NCBI RefSeq assembly: GCF_023630705.1 | Contig: NZ_JALQEM010000006.1 | Coordinates: forward strand, 48,995-112,994 | DNA from: Caballeronia sp. GAFFF1 | GTDB lineage: Bacteria; Pseudomonadota; Gammaproteobacteria; Burkholderiales; Burkholderiaceae | DNA length: 64,000 nt | Reading direction: 5' to 3' | In this document: piece after piece, positions 42,042 through 51,879 of the stretch | How positions within the stretch are numbered: the first letter of the stretch is position 1 | How the letters are laid out: every line of letters begins with the position of its first letter | The notes under the pieces: generated by a model | What the model saw: the letters and a program-made list of their open reading frames with translations, nothing else | The model's database searches: none | Told to the model about the DNA's origin: nothing | Translations under genes and position numbers: made by a program

Positions 42042-42695
42042 ATGGCCGCCATGCCGATTCCGAACGATCCCGTCGATGCCCACTGGCGCATCGCGCCGCA
42101 TCCGGTTTGCACTGACGGTCAGAAAGACTGGCTCACGCGTGGCGGCTCGTTGACCGCCCATCTGCGCACGCTCGGCGCGGTCACGGTCGATGTCACGCGC
42201 GAAGCCGTCGATAAGCCGTGGCGCGACGAATGGCGCGCGCTCGGCGCGACGCCGCGCACGCCTGTCTGGACGCGCGAAGTCGTGCTGAAGGTCGATGGCG
42301 TGCCGTTCGTCGCGGCGCATAGCATCGTCGCGCTGTCGCACAGCACGGGCGTGTGGCAGTCCATGCGACGCCTGCGCACGCGGCCGCTCGCCGAGCTTCT
42401 CTATAGCGACAGCAGCGTGTCGCGTTCGATGCTCGCGAGCCGCGTGCTCACGGCGCGGCATCCGCTGCATCGGCTGGCTGCGAAGCAGGCGGATCGGAGT
42501 CATGCGCTCGTGGCGAGGCGGTCGGTGTTCCTGCGCCACGGCGCGCCGCTGATGGTCACCGAATGCTTTCTCGATGCGCTCTGGCGCGCGCTCGCATCGC
42601 GCCATGCGCCACATGTTGTGCATCGGGACCATGCGCGGGCCTACGAGCATTTGAGTTCGCACGCGAAGCGCGTCGCGCGCGGCGAAGCGCGATGA
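42042..42695 (+). CDS. ubiC: Chorismate lyase
   Basis: The protein has 217 residues with the UbiC pattern [13 protein letters not shown] ... [18 protein letters not shown] ... [21 protein letters not shown] ... LGELLYSD-like [16 protein letters not shown]. It converts chorismate to 4-hydroxybenzoate and pyruvate, the first step of ubiquinone synthesis. A second in-frame ATG three codons on (42051) is an alternative start. It overlaps the next gene by four bases (ATGA) and leads a three-gene operon. Confidence 0.9.
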   Translation: MAAMPIPNDPVDAHWRIAPHPVCTDGQKDWLTRGGSLTAHLRTLGAVTVDVTREAVDKPWRDEWRALGATPRTPVWTREVVLKVDGVPFVAAHSIVALSHSTGVWQSMRRLRTRPLAELLYSDSSVSRSMLASRVLTARHPLHRLAAKQADRSHALVARRSVFLRHGAPLMVTECFLDALWRALASRHAPHVVHRDHARAYEHLSSHAKRVARGEAR

Positions 42696-43174
42696 CACTC
42701 GCGGGTTTTCAACCGGTCGGCGACGCGCATACCCATACGCTTATTCTCGGCAGCTTTCCGGGCGTCGCTTCTCTAGCGGCGACGCAGTACTACGCGCATC
42801 CGCGCAACCAGTTCTGGCGACTGGTCGGCGCGGTCATCCGCGAACCATTGCACGAACTCGCTTACGAAGAACGGCTCGCGCGCGTGACGAAGCACGGCAT
42901 CGGCTTGTGGGACGTGCTCGCCGCATGCGAGCGCGAAGGCAGCCTCGACAGCGCGATCCGCAAAGCAACGCCGAACGATTTCGCCGTGTTCCGCGAGCGG
43001 TTTCCGACGCTGCGCAAGGTGTGTTTCAACGGCAAGACATCGGGCAAGTTCGCGCCCGTCATTGCTGCGGCGGGCTACGCCACGCTCGTGCTGCCGTCGT
43101 CCAGTCCCGCCAATGCTATCCTCTCGTTCGATCAAAAATTGCGCATCTGGCGCGACATTCTCAGCACACAATGA
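42692..43174 (+). CDS. DNA-deoxyinosine glycosylase (UDG superfamily)
   Basis: The protein has 160 residues. [29 protein letters not shown] is the motif-1 region of the hypoxanthine-DNA glycosylase/Mug-like group, and SSSPAN is the second motif. It should remove deaminated bases from DNA. It starts within the end of ubiC (ATGA) and overlaps the next gene likewise. Confidence 0.88.
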   Translation: MTLAGFQPVGDAHTHTLILGSFPGVASLAATQYYAHPRNQFWRLVGAVIREPLHELAYEERLARVTKHGIGLWDVLAACEREGSLDSAIRKATPNDFAVFRERFPTLRKVCFNGKTSGKFAPVIAAAGYATLVLPSSSPANAILSFDQKLRIWRDILSTQ

Positions 43175-44055
43175 CGACTCTCATCAAGCGCGCATCGGCC
43201 GAAGCGCGTGCGTTCAGCCGCAAGAAAAACAACAAGCATCGACACGACGAAGACGAACTCGCCAACGCGCCGCGCATCGACGCGCCGCGCAAGCCGCGTT
43301 TCGCGCCCGTGACGTTCTCCGAAGAGGGCGGCGTGCGCTATCTCCATTTCGGCACCGAATGGGTGCAAGGCGCGATGCGCCTCCGAAAGCCCGATCACAT
43401 CGAACTCGAATACGCGCAGCAGATGATGGCGTGGCTGCTTTTCATCGAAACGCCCGAGCGCATCGTGCAACTGGGGCTCGGCGCGGCGGCGCTCACGAAG
43501 TTCTGTCATCGGTACCTGAAGCGCGCGAAGGTCGAAGCGGTCGAGCTGAATCCGGCGGTCGTCATCGCCGCGCGGGCCATGTTCGAACTGCCCTACGACG
43601 ACGCGCGCCTCGCCGTGACCGAGCGCGACGCATGGGAGTTCGTCAACGACCGCGCGAATCACGGCACTGTCGGCGCGTTGCAGATCGACCTTTACGACGC
43701 GACCGCGCGCGGTCCGGTGCTCGACAGCGTGTCGTTCTACCGAGCGTGCCGCGCGTGTCTCACGCCGCAAGCGGGCGTCGTGACGATCAACCTTTTCGGC
43801 GATCACCCGAGCTTCGTGCGCAACATGCGCCATCTGAACGAAGCATTCGATCATCGCGTGATCGCGCTGCCGGAAGTGCACGACGGCAATCGCGTGGCGA
43901 TTGCATTCGCCGGTCCCGCGCTCGACGTGCCATTCGCCGCGCTCGGCGAGCGCGCGAAGCTGATCGAAGCGCAACTGGGCTTGCCCGCGCGCAAGTGGGT
44001 GAAGGGGCTTGCCGAAAGCGCAGCGTTGCCGTTGAGCGGCTCGTTCGTTATCTAG
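43171..44055 (+). CDS. Spermidine-synthase-like methyltransferase-fold protein
   Basis: The protein has 294 residues. The basic N-terminal 40 residues are followed by the Rossmann motif IVQLGLGAAALTKFCHRY, the acidic VEAVELNPAVVIAARAMF, and DRANHGTVGALQIDLYDA. It resembles SpeE-like proteins of beta-proteobacteria, but typical polyamine-binding residues cannot be confirmed, so aminopropyl transfer is uncertain. It starts inside the preceding stop (ATGA). Confidence 0.82.
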   Translation: MTTLIKRASAEARAFSRKKNNKHRHDEDELANAPRIDAPRKPRFAPVTFSEEGGVRYLHFGTEWVQGAMRLRKPDHIELEYAQQMMAWLLFIETPERIVQLGLGAAALTKFCHRYLKRAKVEAVELNPAVVIAARAMFELPYDDARLAVTERDAWEFVNDRANHGTVGALQIDLYDATARGPVLDSVSFYRACRACLTPQAGVVTINLFGDHPSFVRNMRHLNEAFDHRVIALPEVHDGNRVAIAFAGPALDVPFAALGERAKLIEAQLGLPARKWVKGLAESAALPLSGSFVI

Positions 44056-44074
44056 AACAAAGCGAATCCTGCAG

Positions 44075-44099
44075 GGCGCTGACGCGGCACAGCGCCTTT
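44075..44099 (+). terminator. Probable terminator of the ubiC operon
   Basis: GGCGCTG (44075-44081) pairs with CAGCGCC (44090-44096), followed by TTTC, 20 bases after the last gene of the operon. Confidence 0.55.
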
Positions 44100-44131
44100 C
44101 ACATCTGGGGAATGCTCGGGATTCTCCCTGC

Positions 44132-44159
44132 TTGACCGTGTTTTGGCGGTCCCTATACT
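44132..44159 (+). promoter_or_regulatory. Sigma-70-type promoter of the DUF3311-mctP operon
   Basis: TTGACC (44132-44137) and TATACT (44154-44159) are 16 bases apart, close to consensus, 115 bases before the DUF3311 ATG and after the preceding terminator. Confidence 0.6.
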
Positions 44160-44273
44160 CCTCCTGTTATTTCGGGGCGCTTTCTGCGGCGTGTCGTCTG
44201 CGCGAGGGCCGCTCCGAACGGCTCCGCGAGCCACGGCTCGAAGCGAATGCTCAAAAACAAACTGGAGACCATC

Positions 44274-44528
44274 ATGGCTCAAGATCCGGGCCGCACTGGA
44301 CAACCGCGCAACAAGCATTGGCTCTGGCTTCTGATCCTTCCGTGGATCGGCGTGGTATGGGTGCCGTTTTACAACAAGATCGAGCCCGTGCTGTGGGGCT
44401 TTCCGTTCTTCTACTGGTATCAGCTTCTCTGGGTGCTGGTGAGCGCGGTCATCACGGCCGTCGTCTATAAGAAAACCAAGGCGCTGTCGTCCGGCCGCGC
44501 GGGGCAAGGCCAAGGAGGCGCGCGATGA
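44274..44528 (+). CDS. DUF3311 small membrane protein
   Basis: The protein has 84 residues. Two spans are visible, LLILPWIGVVWVPFY and LLWVLVSAVITAVVY, with the DUF3311 motif PFYNKIEPVLWGFPFFYWYQLLW between. GGAGACCATC precedes the ATG at 44274. DUF3311 proteins usually sit next to sodium:solute symporters and are thought to be accessory subunits. Its stop overlaps the symporter start (ATGA). Confidence 0.9.
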   Translation: MAQDPGRTGQPRNKHWLWLLILPWIGVVWVPFYNKIEPVLWGFPFFYWYQLLWVLVSAVITAVVYKKTKALSSGRAGQGQGGAR

Positions 44529-46078
44529 TGAACGTCACCGCAACTTTCGTATTCGTTCTGTTCTTCGTCGGGGTGACGATTCTCGGGTTCATCGCGGCGC
44601 ACTGGCGCAAGGCGGACCTCGGCCAGCTCGACGAATGGGGTCTCGGCGGCCGGCGCTTCGGCACCATCGTGACGTGGTTCCTGCTCGGCGGCGATCTCTA
44701 CACGGCGTATACCTTCGTCGCGGTGCCGGCGCTCGTGTTCGGCGCGGGCGCGACGGGCTTCTTCGCGCTGCCGTACACCATCCTGATCTATCCGTTCGCG
44801 TTCGTCGTGTTCCCGAAACTCTGGAGCATCGCGAAGCGCCACGGCTATGTGACCGCCGCCGACTTCGTGCACGCGCGCTACAACAGCCGCATGCTCGCGC
44901 TCGCCATCGCGCTGACGGGCATTGTCGCGACCATGCCGTATATCGCGCTGCAACTCGTCGGCATCGAAGTGGTGATCGGCGCGCTCGGCTTCAGCACGCA
45001 GGGCTTCGTGGGCGATCTGCCGCTCATCATCGCGTTCGCGATTCTCGCGGCCTATACGTACACGTCCGGCCTGCGCGCGCCTGCGATGATCGCCGTCGTC
45101 AAGGACGTGCTGATCTACATCACCATCATCGCCGCGATGATCGTGATTCCCGCGCAACTCGGTGGCTTCGGGCATATCTTCGGTACCGTGCCGCCCGCGA
45201 AGCTGCTGCTGAAAGCGCCCGACGCCGCGAGTCTGAACGGCTACAGCGCCTACGCGACGCTCGCGGTTGGCTCGGCGCTCGCGCTCTTCCTGTATCCGCA
45301 TTCGGTGACGGCGATTCTCTCGTCGAACTCGGGCAACACCATCCGCCGCAACATGGCGCTCTTGCCCGCGTATTCGCTGGTGCTGGGGCTGCTCGCGCTG
45401 CTCGGTTACATGGCGCTCGCCTCGGGCGTGAAGGACATGCCGGAGTACGCGTCGTACTTCAAGGCTTACGGCGCGAACTTCGCGGTGCCGGCGCTCTTCC
45501 TGCACTACTTCCCGTCGTGGTTCGTAGGCGTGGCGTTCGCGGCCATCGGCATCGGCGCGCTGGTGCCGGCCGCGATCATGTCGATCGCAGCGGCCAATCT
45601 CTACACGCGCAACGTGCATCGCGAATTCCTCAATCGCTCGATGACGCCGGAGCAGGAAACCAACGTCGCCAAGCTGGTGTCGCTGATCGTGAAGGTCGGC
45701 GCGGTCGTGTTCATTCTGGCGCTGCCGCTCACCTACGCGATTCAGCTTCAGTTGCTCGGCGGGATCTGGATCATCCAGACGCTGCCCGCGCTTGTGCTGG
45801 GTCTTTATACGCGCGTGCTCGATCATCGCGGTCTCCTGATCGGCTGGGCGGTGGGCATCGCCGTCGGTACATGGATGGCCGTCTCGCTCCAGTTGAAGGG
45901 CTCGATCTTCACCGTGCACATGTTCGGCTACGCCGTGCCGGGCTATGCGGCCGTGTGGGCGCTGATCGTCAACCTGATCGTGTCGGTGGGTGTGAGCGTG
46001 CTGGTGCGCGCCATCGGCCTGAAGCGCTCGGATGACCGCACGCGGCCCGAGGACTATCTGGACGTCGTGGAAAGCTGA
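44525..46078 (+). CDS. mctP: Sodium:solute symporter, monocarboxylate permease MctP-like
   Basis: The protein has 517 residues and about 13 hydrophobic spans, the SSS family pattern. The DEWGLGGRRFGTIVTWFLLGGDLYTAYTFVAVPALVFGAGA region near 35-75 is characteristic of the MctP branch, which carries lactate, pyruvate and alanine. It starts inside the DUF3311 gene and is followed by a terminator. Confidence 0.88.
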   Translation: MMNVTATFVFVLFFVGVTILGFIAAHWRKADLGQLDEWGLGGRRFGTIVTWFLLGGDLYTAYTFVAVPALVFGAGATGFFALPYTILIYPFAFVVFPKLWSIAKRHGYVTAADFVHARYNSRMLALAIALTGIVATMPYIALQLVGIEVVIGALGFSTQGFVGDLPLIIAFAILAAYTYTSGLRAPAMIAVVKDVLIYITIIAAMIVIPAQLGGFGHIFGTVPPAKLLLKAPDAASLNGYSAYATLAVGSALALFLYPHSVTAILSSNSGNTIRRNMALLPAYSLVLGLLALLGYMALASGVKDMPEYASYFKAYGANFAVPALFLHYFPSWFVGVAFAAIGIGALVPAAIMSIAAANLYTRNVHREFLNRSMTPEQETNVAKLVSLIVKVGAVVFILALPLTYAIQLQLLGGIWIIQTLPALVLGLYTRVLDHRGLLIGWAVGIAVGTWMAVSLQLKGSIFTVHMFGYAVPGYAAVWALIVNLIVSVGVSVLVRAIGLKRSDDRTRPEDYLDVVES

Positions 46079-46123
46079 AAACGCGTGCCGCGTTTCATGA
46101 CGCGGCGGCGGCTCTGATACGCT

Positions 46124-46163
46124 AACGCCCGTAATGGCCTCTGGCCGTTGCGGGCGTTTTTCT
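46124..46163 (+). terminator. Intrinsic terminator of the mctP operon
   Basis: AACGCCCG (46124-46131) pairs with CGGGCGTT (46151-46158), with an inner GGCC/GGCC stem, followed by TTTCTTT. It is about 45 bases after the mctP stop. Confidence 0.8.
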
Positions 46164-46208
46164 TTGACGCCCGCTGATCGACAAACCGCTTACCGACGCG
46201 AGCGACTC

Positions 46209-47309
46209 ATGTTTTCATCGACATCGGCGTCAGCGCGCAGAAGCCGCGCGATGCGGCTCATGCACGGCCTGGCGTCGCCATTCTTCCGCTATCGCCACGC
46301 GAAGATGATCCACGCGGTGCGCGTCGCGCTCGGCATGGCGACGTCGTTTCTCGTTACGACGGGCATCAATATTCCGCACGGCAGTTGGGCCTCGGTATCG
46401 CTTCTCGTTGTGGTCGGCGGGCTGCAGCACTACGGCAATATCCGCAAGAAGGCGGCCGAGCGCGCGCTCGGCACGGCGCTCGGCGCGGCCATCGGACTCG
46501 CGCTGATTCTGGTCGAGACGCTCTTCGGCTCGCTCACGCTGTTCTTCGTTCTGATGTCCGCCATCGCCGGGGCCTGCGCGTATTACGCCATCGGCAAGGC
46601 GGGCTACGTCGCGCTGCTTACGGCGATTACCATGGTCATTGTCGCGGGCCACGGCGATTCGCCGTTCGATGTCGGCTTGTGGCGAACGGCGAACGTGCTG
46701 ATCGGCATTGCCATTGCGCTGGCGTTCTCGTTCGTGCTGCCGCAATACGCAACGTACTCGTGGCGTTATCGCCTCGCCGACAATCTGCGCGAAAGCGCGC
46801 GTCTCTACGGCGCGTTGCTCGACGGCACGCCGTTGCTGGCGGAAGAAACGGCGCGCCGCTTCTTCGCGATGAGTCAGCGTCTCGTGCAGTCCCGCGCGCT
46901 CATAAAATCCGTCGCGAAGGAAACGCGCGTGCCGGTCGCGCGGCTCGAAGAGATCCAGCGGCTGCATCGCTCGATTCTCGCCGCGCTCGAGATGCTCGTC
47001 ACGTCGATGCCGGACACGCCGCGCGCGCCGTGCGGTTTTGCGCTCGATTGCTCGCCGCACGAGCAGCAGGTGCGGCAGAAGCTGCTGAAGATGGCGCGCG
47101 CGCTGCGTTTCGGCCGCGTCGGTTTGCTTTACATGCGTGCCGACGCTAACGCGGATGCGAGCGTCGAAGCGGAGGAGGGCGATGGATCGACGCAGGGCAT
47201 GCACTGGCTCGCGATGCGTTTCGCGGAGCAGGTGGATCGCTTGCGGCTGCGTCTGACTGAAATAGAGCGTCAGTGGAATATCGAAGGCGCGCGGCCGCTT
47301 CCCGGCTGA
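46209..47309 (+). CDS. FUSC-family membrane transporter
   Basis: The protein has 366 residues from the ATG at 46209. Spans lie at about 38-55, 62-78, 90-130 and 140-180. The GSWASVSLLVVVGGLQHYGNIRKKAAERALGTALGAAIGL segment is the FUSC core. The C-terminal half is soluble and helical with the typical RRFFAMSQRLVQSRALIKSV. Members export aromatic acids. It is short (one FUSC half), so it may work as an oligomer. Confidence 0.85.
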   Translation: MFSSTSASARRSRAMRLMHGLASPFFRYRHAKMIHAVRVALGMATSFLVTTGINIPHGSWASVSLLVVVGGLQHYGNIRKKAAERALGTALGAAIGLALILVETLFGSLTLFFVLMSAIAGACAYYAIGKAGYVALLTAITMVIVAGHGDSPFDVGLWRTANVLIGIAIALAFSFVLPQYATYSWRYRLADNLRESARLYGALLDGTPLLAEETARRFFAMSQRLVQSRALIKSVAKETRVPVARLEEIQRLHRSILAALEMLVTSMPDTPRAPCGFALDCSPHEQQVRQKLLKMARALRFGRVGLLYMRADANADASVEAEEGDGSTQGMHWLAMRFAEQVDRLRLRLTEIERQWNIEGARPLPG

Positions 47310-47321
47310 CGCGCCGGGCGC

Positions 47322-47783
47322 TCAGGACTGCGCTGCCGCTTCCTGCGACGGTTGCGGCGCGCCGGCCATGTCGACGGCGTTGACGACATTGATGAGCCAC
47401 GGTACGCCGAAGCGGTCTTTCAGCATGCCGAAGCCCGCCGTGAAGAACGTGGACTGCCACGGCGTCAGCACTGTGCCGCCTTCGCTCAATGCGTTGAACG
47501 CGCGCTCGCCCGACTCGGAGCTGTCCGCGCCGATCGACAGCGTAAAACCGTGGTAATCCCGCTGCGGCTGACCGAACTGGCCGTCCGACACCATGATTGC
47601 CGTGCCGCCGACGCTAAAGAGCGCGTGCATGACCTTGTCGTGCCACTCGGCGGGCACGTTCGCGGCGTCCGGCGTGTCGCGGAAGCGAATGAGCGTCTCG
47701 ATCTGCGCGCCAAACGCGGCTTGATAAAGCGCGAGGGCGTCCGCGCAATCTCCGTTGAAGAGAAGATACGTATCCAGTTGCAT
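47322..47783 (-). CDS. VOC-family protein (PhnB/YjdN-like)
   Basis: The protein has 153 residues from the ATG at 47783, with GGAGAA eleven bases upstream. YLLFNGDCADALALYQAAFGAQI and VMHALFSVGGTAIMVSDG are characteristic of PhnB-like proteins, as is GTVLTPWQSTFFTAGFGMLKDRFGVPW. No catalytic role is established for most of the family. It ends 12 bases from the convergent FUSC gene. Confidence 0.88.
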   Translation of the reverse strand: MQLDTYLLFNGDCADALALYQAAFGAQIETLIRFRDTPDAANVPAEWHDKVMHALFSVGGTAIMVSDGQFGQPQRDYHGFTLSIGADSSESGERAFNALSEGGTVLTPWQSTFFTAGFGMLKDRFGVPWLINVVNAVDMAGAPQPSQEAAAQS

Positions 47784-47961
47784 TGAATGCTTCTCCGAGC
47801 CTAGGCGGCGCTCCCGCCAAAGCACGAAAGTCTATTGCAACCGGATGCCGCGCCGACTCGGAGAAAGTCAATTTACGTCAAAAACGCGCAAAACCGTATT
47901 CGTCCGAACCGGGTCGCGGCAGATCACGCCGGAGGCGCGCAGCGCGCGCCTCGCGCATCGC

Positions 47962-48915
47962 TTATTGCAGCGCCGTGATCAGCTTTTCGAGCTTGATGGC
48001 GTCCGCCGCGAACGCGCGGATGCCTTCCGCGAGCTTTTCGGTCGCCATGGCGTCTTCGTTCACGGCGAAGCGGAACGTCGGCTCGTCGACGCTGATCTTC
48101 TCCAGATCCGTGTTGTCGGCCGCGTCCGGCGACAGCTTGCGCTCGACCTTCTCGTCGCTGTCGGCCAGCTTCTTCAGCAGATCAGGGCTGATGGTGAGCA
48201 GATCGCAGCCGGCCAGTTCGGTAATCTGGCTCACGGTGCGGAAGCTCGCGCCCATGACTTCCGTCTTGTAGCCGAACTTCTTGTAGTACGAGTAGATGCG
48301 GCGCACCGACTGCACGCCGGGATCGTTCGCGCCGCCGTTCTTCACTTCGTCCCATTCCGCGCCGGCCGACTTCTTGTACCAGTCGTAAATGCGGCCGACG
48401 AACGGCGAAATGAGCTGCGCGCCCGCTTCGGCGCACGCCGCGGCCTGCGCGAGCGAGAAGAGCAGCGTCATGTTGCAGCGAATGCCTTCCTTCTGCAGCA
48501 CTTCGGCCGCGCGGATGCCTTCCCACGTCGACGCGAGCTTGATCAGCACGCGCTCGCGGTTGATGCCCGCGGCTTCGTACAGCTTGATGATTTCGAGGCC
48601 CTTGTCGATGGAACCCTTCGTGTCGAACGAAAGGCGCGCGTCGACTTCGGTGGACACGCGGCCCGGCACGATCTTCAGGATTTCCGTGCCAAACGCGATC
48701 AGCAGATGGTCGATGATCTGGCCCATCGGCTTGCCGGCGTGCTCCTTGACGGTCTTTTCGAGCAGCGGCTTGTAGTCGTCCTTCTGGACGGCCTTCAGGA
48801 TCAGCGACGGATTCGTGGTCGCGTCCTGCGGCTTGAACTGAACGAATTGCTGGAAGTCGCCCGTATCGGCGACGACGGTGGTGTATTGCTTGAGCTGGTC
48901 GAGAGCGGATGTCAT
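47962..48915 (-). CDS. tal: Transaldolase
   Basis: The protein has 317 residues. It shows [10 protein letters not shown], the Schiff-base lysine in [19 protein letters not shown], and [34 protein letters not shown], the TalB-type core. It moves a dihydroxyacetone unit between sugar phosphates in the non-oxidative pentose phosphate pathway. It is monocistronic. Confidence 0.95.
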   Translation of the reverse strand: MTSALDQLKQYTTVVADTGDFQQFVQFKPQDATTNPSLILKAVQKDDYKPLLEKTVKEHAGKPMGQIIDHLLIAFGTEILKIVPGRVSTEVDARLSFDTKGSIDKGLEIIKLYEAAGINRERVLIKLASTWEGIRAAEVLQKEGIRCNMTLLFSLAQAAACAEAGAQLISPFVGRIYDWYKKSAGAEWDEVKNGGANDPGVQSVRRIYSYYKKFGYKTEVMGASFRTVSQITELAGCDLLTISPDLLKKLADSDEKVERKLSPDAADNTDLEKISVDEPTFRFAVNEDAMATEKLAEGIRAFAADAIKLEKLITALQ

Positions 48916-49132
48916 GTCGAGTCGTCGGCGCCAGGCGCCTTGTCAAATTGCGGTAACCCGCGGGGTGTCCAGGATCGCGATGCCGGCGTGCGCCTCTGAA
49001 GCGCCGGGCTCGCCCCTATTGCCAATGTCTCATTCTAGACCCGCGCGTGCCGTTCGCGCTCGGGGCGTGCGCGTCGCTGGTTCGACCGGGCGCGCGCCGG
49101 AGCGTTCCGTCGCGGGGCGCGCGTCGCATCCG

Positions 49133-49378
49133 TCAGTCGACGGCGTAGGCGAGCTCGTGCCAGCGCCGCACGGTGCCGGAGCCGAGCTGCCCACGGGCGA
49201 AGCGCATCTTGCGCACTTCTTCGAGCGCGTGCGCGTCTTTTGCGGGATCGCCGCAGCTCATTTTCAGGACGACGTCCTGAACGTGGCCAGCGTCGTCGAG
49301 CAGCACGCGGACGATCGTCTTACGTTTCGCGGGGCCGAGCGGCGCGGTACGCGCCAGCAGTTTGTCGAGCAAAGCCAT
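49133..49378 (-). CDS. Small TonB-C-terminus-like protein
   Basis: The protein has 81 residues. VRVLLDDAGHVQDVVLKMSCGDPAKDAHALEEVRKMRFARG matches the pattern of the TonB C-terminal domain (strand-helix-strand), but there is no N-terminal membrane anchor or proline linker. A function in energy transduction is therefore doubtful. Confidence 0.65.
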   Translation of the reverse strand: MALLDKLLARTAPLGPAKRKTIVRVLLDDAGHVQDVVLKMSCGDPAKDAHALEEVRKMRFARGQLGSGTVRRWHELAYAVD

Positions 49379-49453
49379 CTTCGTGATTCTGAAATTCGGT
49401 CGTGGTGCATCGGCGCGGAGGACGTCCGGCCGATTCCCGCATTGTAGGCCGCG

Positions 49454-50653
49454 TCAGCCGCGCCGGGCGTTCAGGACGACATGCGTCACGACGCCCGCGA
49501 CCAAGCCCCAGAACGCCGGCCCGATGGACAGCAGCGTGAGGCCGGAGGCCGTCACCATGAACGTGACGAGCGCGGGTTCACGCTGGCGGGCGTCGTGCAT
49601 CGCGTTGGCGAGCCCGCTCATGATGGAGCCGAACAGCGCGAGCGCCGCGACCGAGACGACGAGCGCCTTGGGAAACGCCGCGAAAAGCGCCGCGATGGTC
49701 GCGCCGAAAATGCCCGCGATCAGATAAAAAATGCCGCACCACACCGCCGCCGTATAGCGCCGGTCGTGGCGCTCGTGCGCTTCGGGGCCGGTGCAGATGG
49801 CGGCCGTGATCGCCGCGAGGTTCACGCCGTGCGAGCCGAACGGCGCGAGCAGGAGCGACGCGATGCCGGTCGTCGCGATGAGCGGCGCGGAGGGCGTCGT
49901 GTAGCGGTCCGCGCGCAGCACGGCGATGCCCGGCACGTTCTGCGAGGCCATCGCGACGATGAAAAGCGGCACGCCGATGCTCACAATGGCGGAGAGCGAA
50001 AACGCGGGCATCGTGAAGACCGGATGCGCGAGCGCCACGTGAAAGCGCGAGAAGTCGAGCAGGCCGAGCGCGTCCGCGACGGCCGCGCCGGCTACCAGCG
50101 TCGCCGGAATGGCGTAGCGCGGCGTCGCGCGCTTGACCACGAGGTACGTGAAGAACATCGCGAGCACGAGCGCCGTCTGATGCTCGGCCGCCCGAAAAAT
50201 CTCGATGCCGATTTCGAACAGGATGCCTGCGAGCAGCGCCGCCGCGATGCCCGACGGAATGCGCTTCATCAGCGCGTCGAACCAGCCGGTGACGCCGACC
50301 GCCGTCAGCAATACCGCGCAGACGACGAACGCGCCGATGGCCTCGGCATACGGCACGTTCGGCAGCGACGTGACGAGCAGCGCCGCGCCGGGCGTCGACC
50401 ACGCGACGACGATCGGCGCGCGAAAACGCAGCGAGAGGCCGATCGTGCACAGCGCCATGCCGATGGAAAGCGCCCAGATCCACGACGAAATCTGCGCATC
50501 GGACAGATGCGCGGCCTGTCCCGCCTGGAACATCAGTACGAGCGAGCTGGTGTAGCCGGTCATCATCGCGACGAATCCGGCGACGACCGCGGACAACGAT
50601 GTATCAAAGAAAGGGCGCAGCGGGGCGCGCGCGACAGACGGCGTGGCTTTCAT
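49454..50653 (-). CDS. Benzoate/H+ symporter family transporter (BenE-like)
   Basis: The protein has 399 residues with about 12 hydrophobic spans. The BenE core is seen in SAVVAGFVAMMTGYTSSLVLMFQAG, FRAPIVVAWSTPGAALLVTSLP and GSHGVNLAAITAAICTGPEAH. Members import benzoate or related aromatics. No benzoate degradation genes are close. It lies 25 bases after the VWA gene on the same strand. Confidence 0.9.
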   Translation of the reverse strand: MKATPSVARAPLRPFFDTSLSAVVAGFVAMMTGYTSSLVLMFQAGQAAHLSDAQISSWIWALSIGMALCTIGLSLRFRAPIVVAWSTPGAALLVTSLPNVPYAEAIGAFVVCAVLLTAVGVTGWFDALMKRIPSGIAAALLAGILFEIGIEIFRAAEHQTALVLAMFFTYLVVKRATPRYAIPATLVAGAAVADALGLLDFSRFHVALAHPVFTMPAFSLSAIVSIGVPLFIVAMASQNVPGIAVLRADRYTTPSAPLIATTGIASLLLAPFGSHGVNLAAITAAICTGPEAHERHDRRYTAAVWCGIFYLIAGIFGATIAALFAAFPKALVVSVAALALFGSIMSGLANAMHDARQREPALVTFMVTASGLTLLSIGPAFWGLVAGVVTHVVLNARRG

Positions 50654-50678
50654 GCGGGCTCTGCTTTTTTCTAACGTG

Positions 50679-51854
50679 TTATTTGGACAGCGCGCGCATG
50701 GCGCTTTCGAGGCCGGACAAGGTCAGCGCGTACATGCGGTTGCCGAGGACATGGCGGATTGCGGAAATGGACTGGCGGTATTCCCATAGCCGCTCGGGTT
50801 CTGGATTGAGCCACGCATGATGCGGAAACTGATCCGCGAGCCGCCGCAGCCACACGGCGCCGGCTTCGGCGTTGTTGTATTCGACCGAGCCGCCCGGCTG
50901 AAGCACTTCGTAGGGACTCATCGTCGCGTCGCCGACGAAGATCAGCTTGTAGTCCGGCGTGAACTTGTGCAGCACGTCGAACGTCGGCGTGCGCTCCGTG
51001 TGCCGGCGGCGATTGTTCTTCCACAAATAGTCGTAGACGCAGTTGTGGAAGTAGTAGAACTCCAGATGCTTGAACTCGGCCTTCGCGGCCGAGAACAGTT
51101 CTTCCACGCGCTTGATGTGGTCGTCCATGGAGCCGCCGACATCGAGCAGCATCAGCACTTTCACGTTGTTGTGCCGCTCGGGCACCATCTTGATGTCGAG
51201 CCAGCCGGCGTTCGCGGCGGTGCTGCGGATGGTATCGGGCAAATCCAGTTCCTCGGCCGCGCCTTCGCGCGCGAAGCGCCGCAAGCGCCGCAGCGCGACC
51301 TTGATGTTGCGCGTGCCGATTTCCACCTGATCGTCGTAATCGCAAAACGCGCGCTCGTCCCACACTTTGACCGCCGTGCGATTGCCCGCCGATTCGCCGC
51401 CGATGCGCATGCCTTCCGGGTTGTAGCCGCCATGCCCGAACGGCGACGTGCCGCCGGTGCCGATCCACTTGTTGCCGCCTTCGTGCCGTTCCTTCTGCTC
51501 GTCCATCAGTTCTTTGAGGCGCTCCATGAGCTTGTCGAGCCCGCCCAGCGCCTCGATGCGCTTCTTCTCCTCCGGCGTGAACTCGCGGTCGAGCCGCTTC
51601 TTGAGCCAGTCGAGCGGAATGTCGAACGCTTCGTCGGGCAACTGCGTGACGCCATGAAAGTACGCGCCGAACGCGCGGTCGAACTTGTCGAAGTACTTCT
51701 CGTCCTTCACGAGCGTCATGCGCGCGAGGAAGTAGAACTCGTCGAGCGACGGCGAGATGACCTGCGCCTTCAACGCTTCGAGCAGCGTCAGATATTCCTT
51801 CACCGACACGGGCAGCTTCGCGTCGCGCAGCGAGTAGAAGAAGTCGATCAGCAT
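50679..51854 (-). CDS. VWA-domain protein (CoxE-like)
   Basis: The protein has 391 residues. The metal-ion site is VLMLLDVGGSMDDHIK, a MIDAS-like DxGxS, in the C-terminal half. The N-terminal part has the YLTLLEALKAQVISPSLDEFYFLARMTLVKDE region typical of CoxE/YehP-like proteins. Such VWA proteins work with MoxR ATPases as chaperones for enzyme or metal-centre assembly; the MoxR gene is two genes upstream. The first motif residue is D then V-G-G-S instead of DxSxS, so metal binding may be altered. Confidence 0.88.
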   Translation of the reverse strand: MLIDFFYSLRDAKLPVSVKEYLTLLEALKAQVISPSLDEFYFLARMTLVKDEKYFDKFDRAFGAYFHGVTQLPDEAFDIPLDWLKKRLDREFTPEEKKRIEALGGLDKLMERLKELMDEQKERHEGGNKWIGTGGTSPFGHGGYNPEGMRIGGESAGNRTAVKVWDERAFCDYDDQVEIGTRNIKVALRRLRRFAREGAAEELDLPDTIRSTAANAGWLDIKMVPERHNNVKVLMLLDVGGSMDDHIKRVEELFSAAKAEFKHLEFYYFHNCVYDYLWKNNRRRHTERTPTFDVLHKFTPDYKLIFVGDATMSPYEVLQPGGSVEYNNAEAGAVWLRRLADQFPHHAWLNPEPERLWEYRQSISAIRHVLGNRMYALTLSGLESAMRALSK

Positions 51855-51879
51855 GGCGCGATTTCCTTCATGACGTGAA

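Noticed and set aside
41667..42698. A 343-codon minus-strand reading for the small repeat protein
   Set aside because: The N-terminal 250 residues are antisense to ubiC and low in information; only the last 85 residues, with their own ribosome site, look real.
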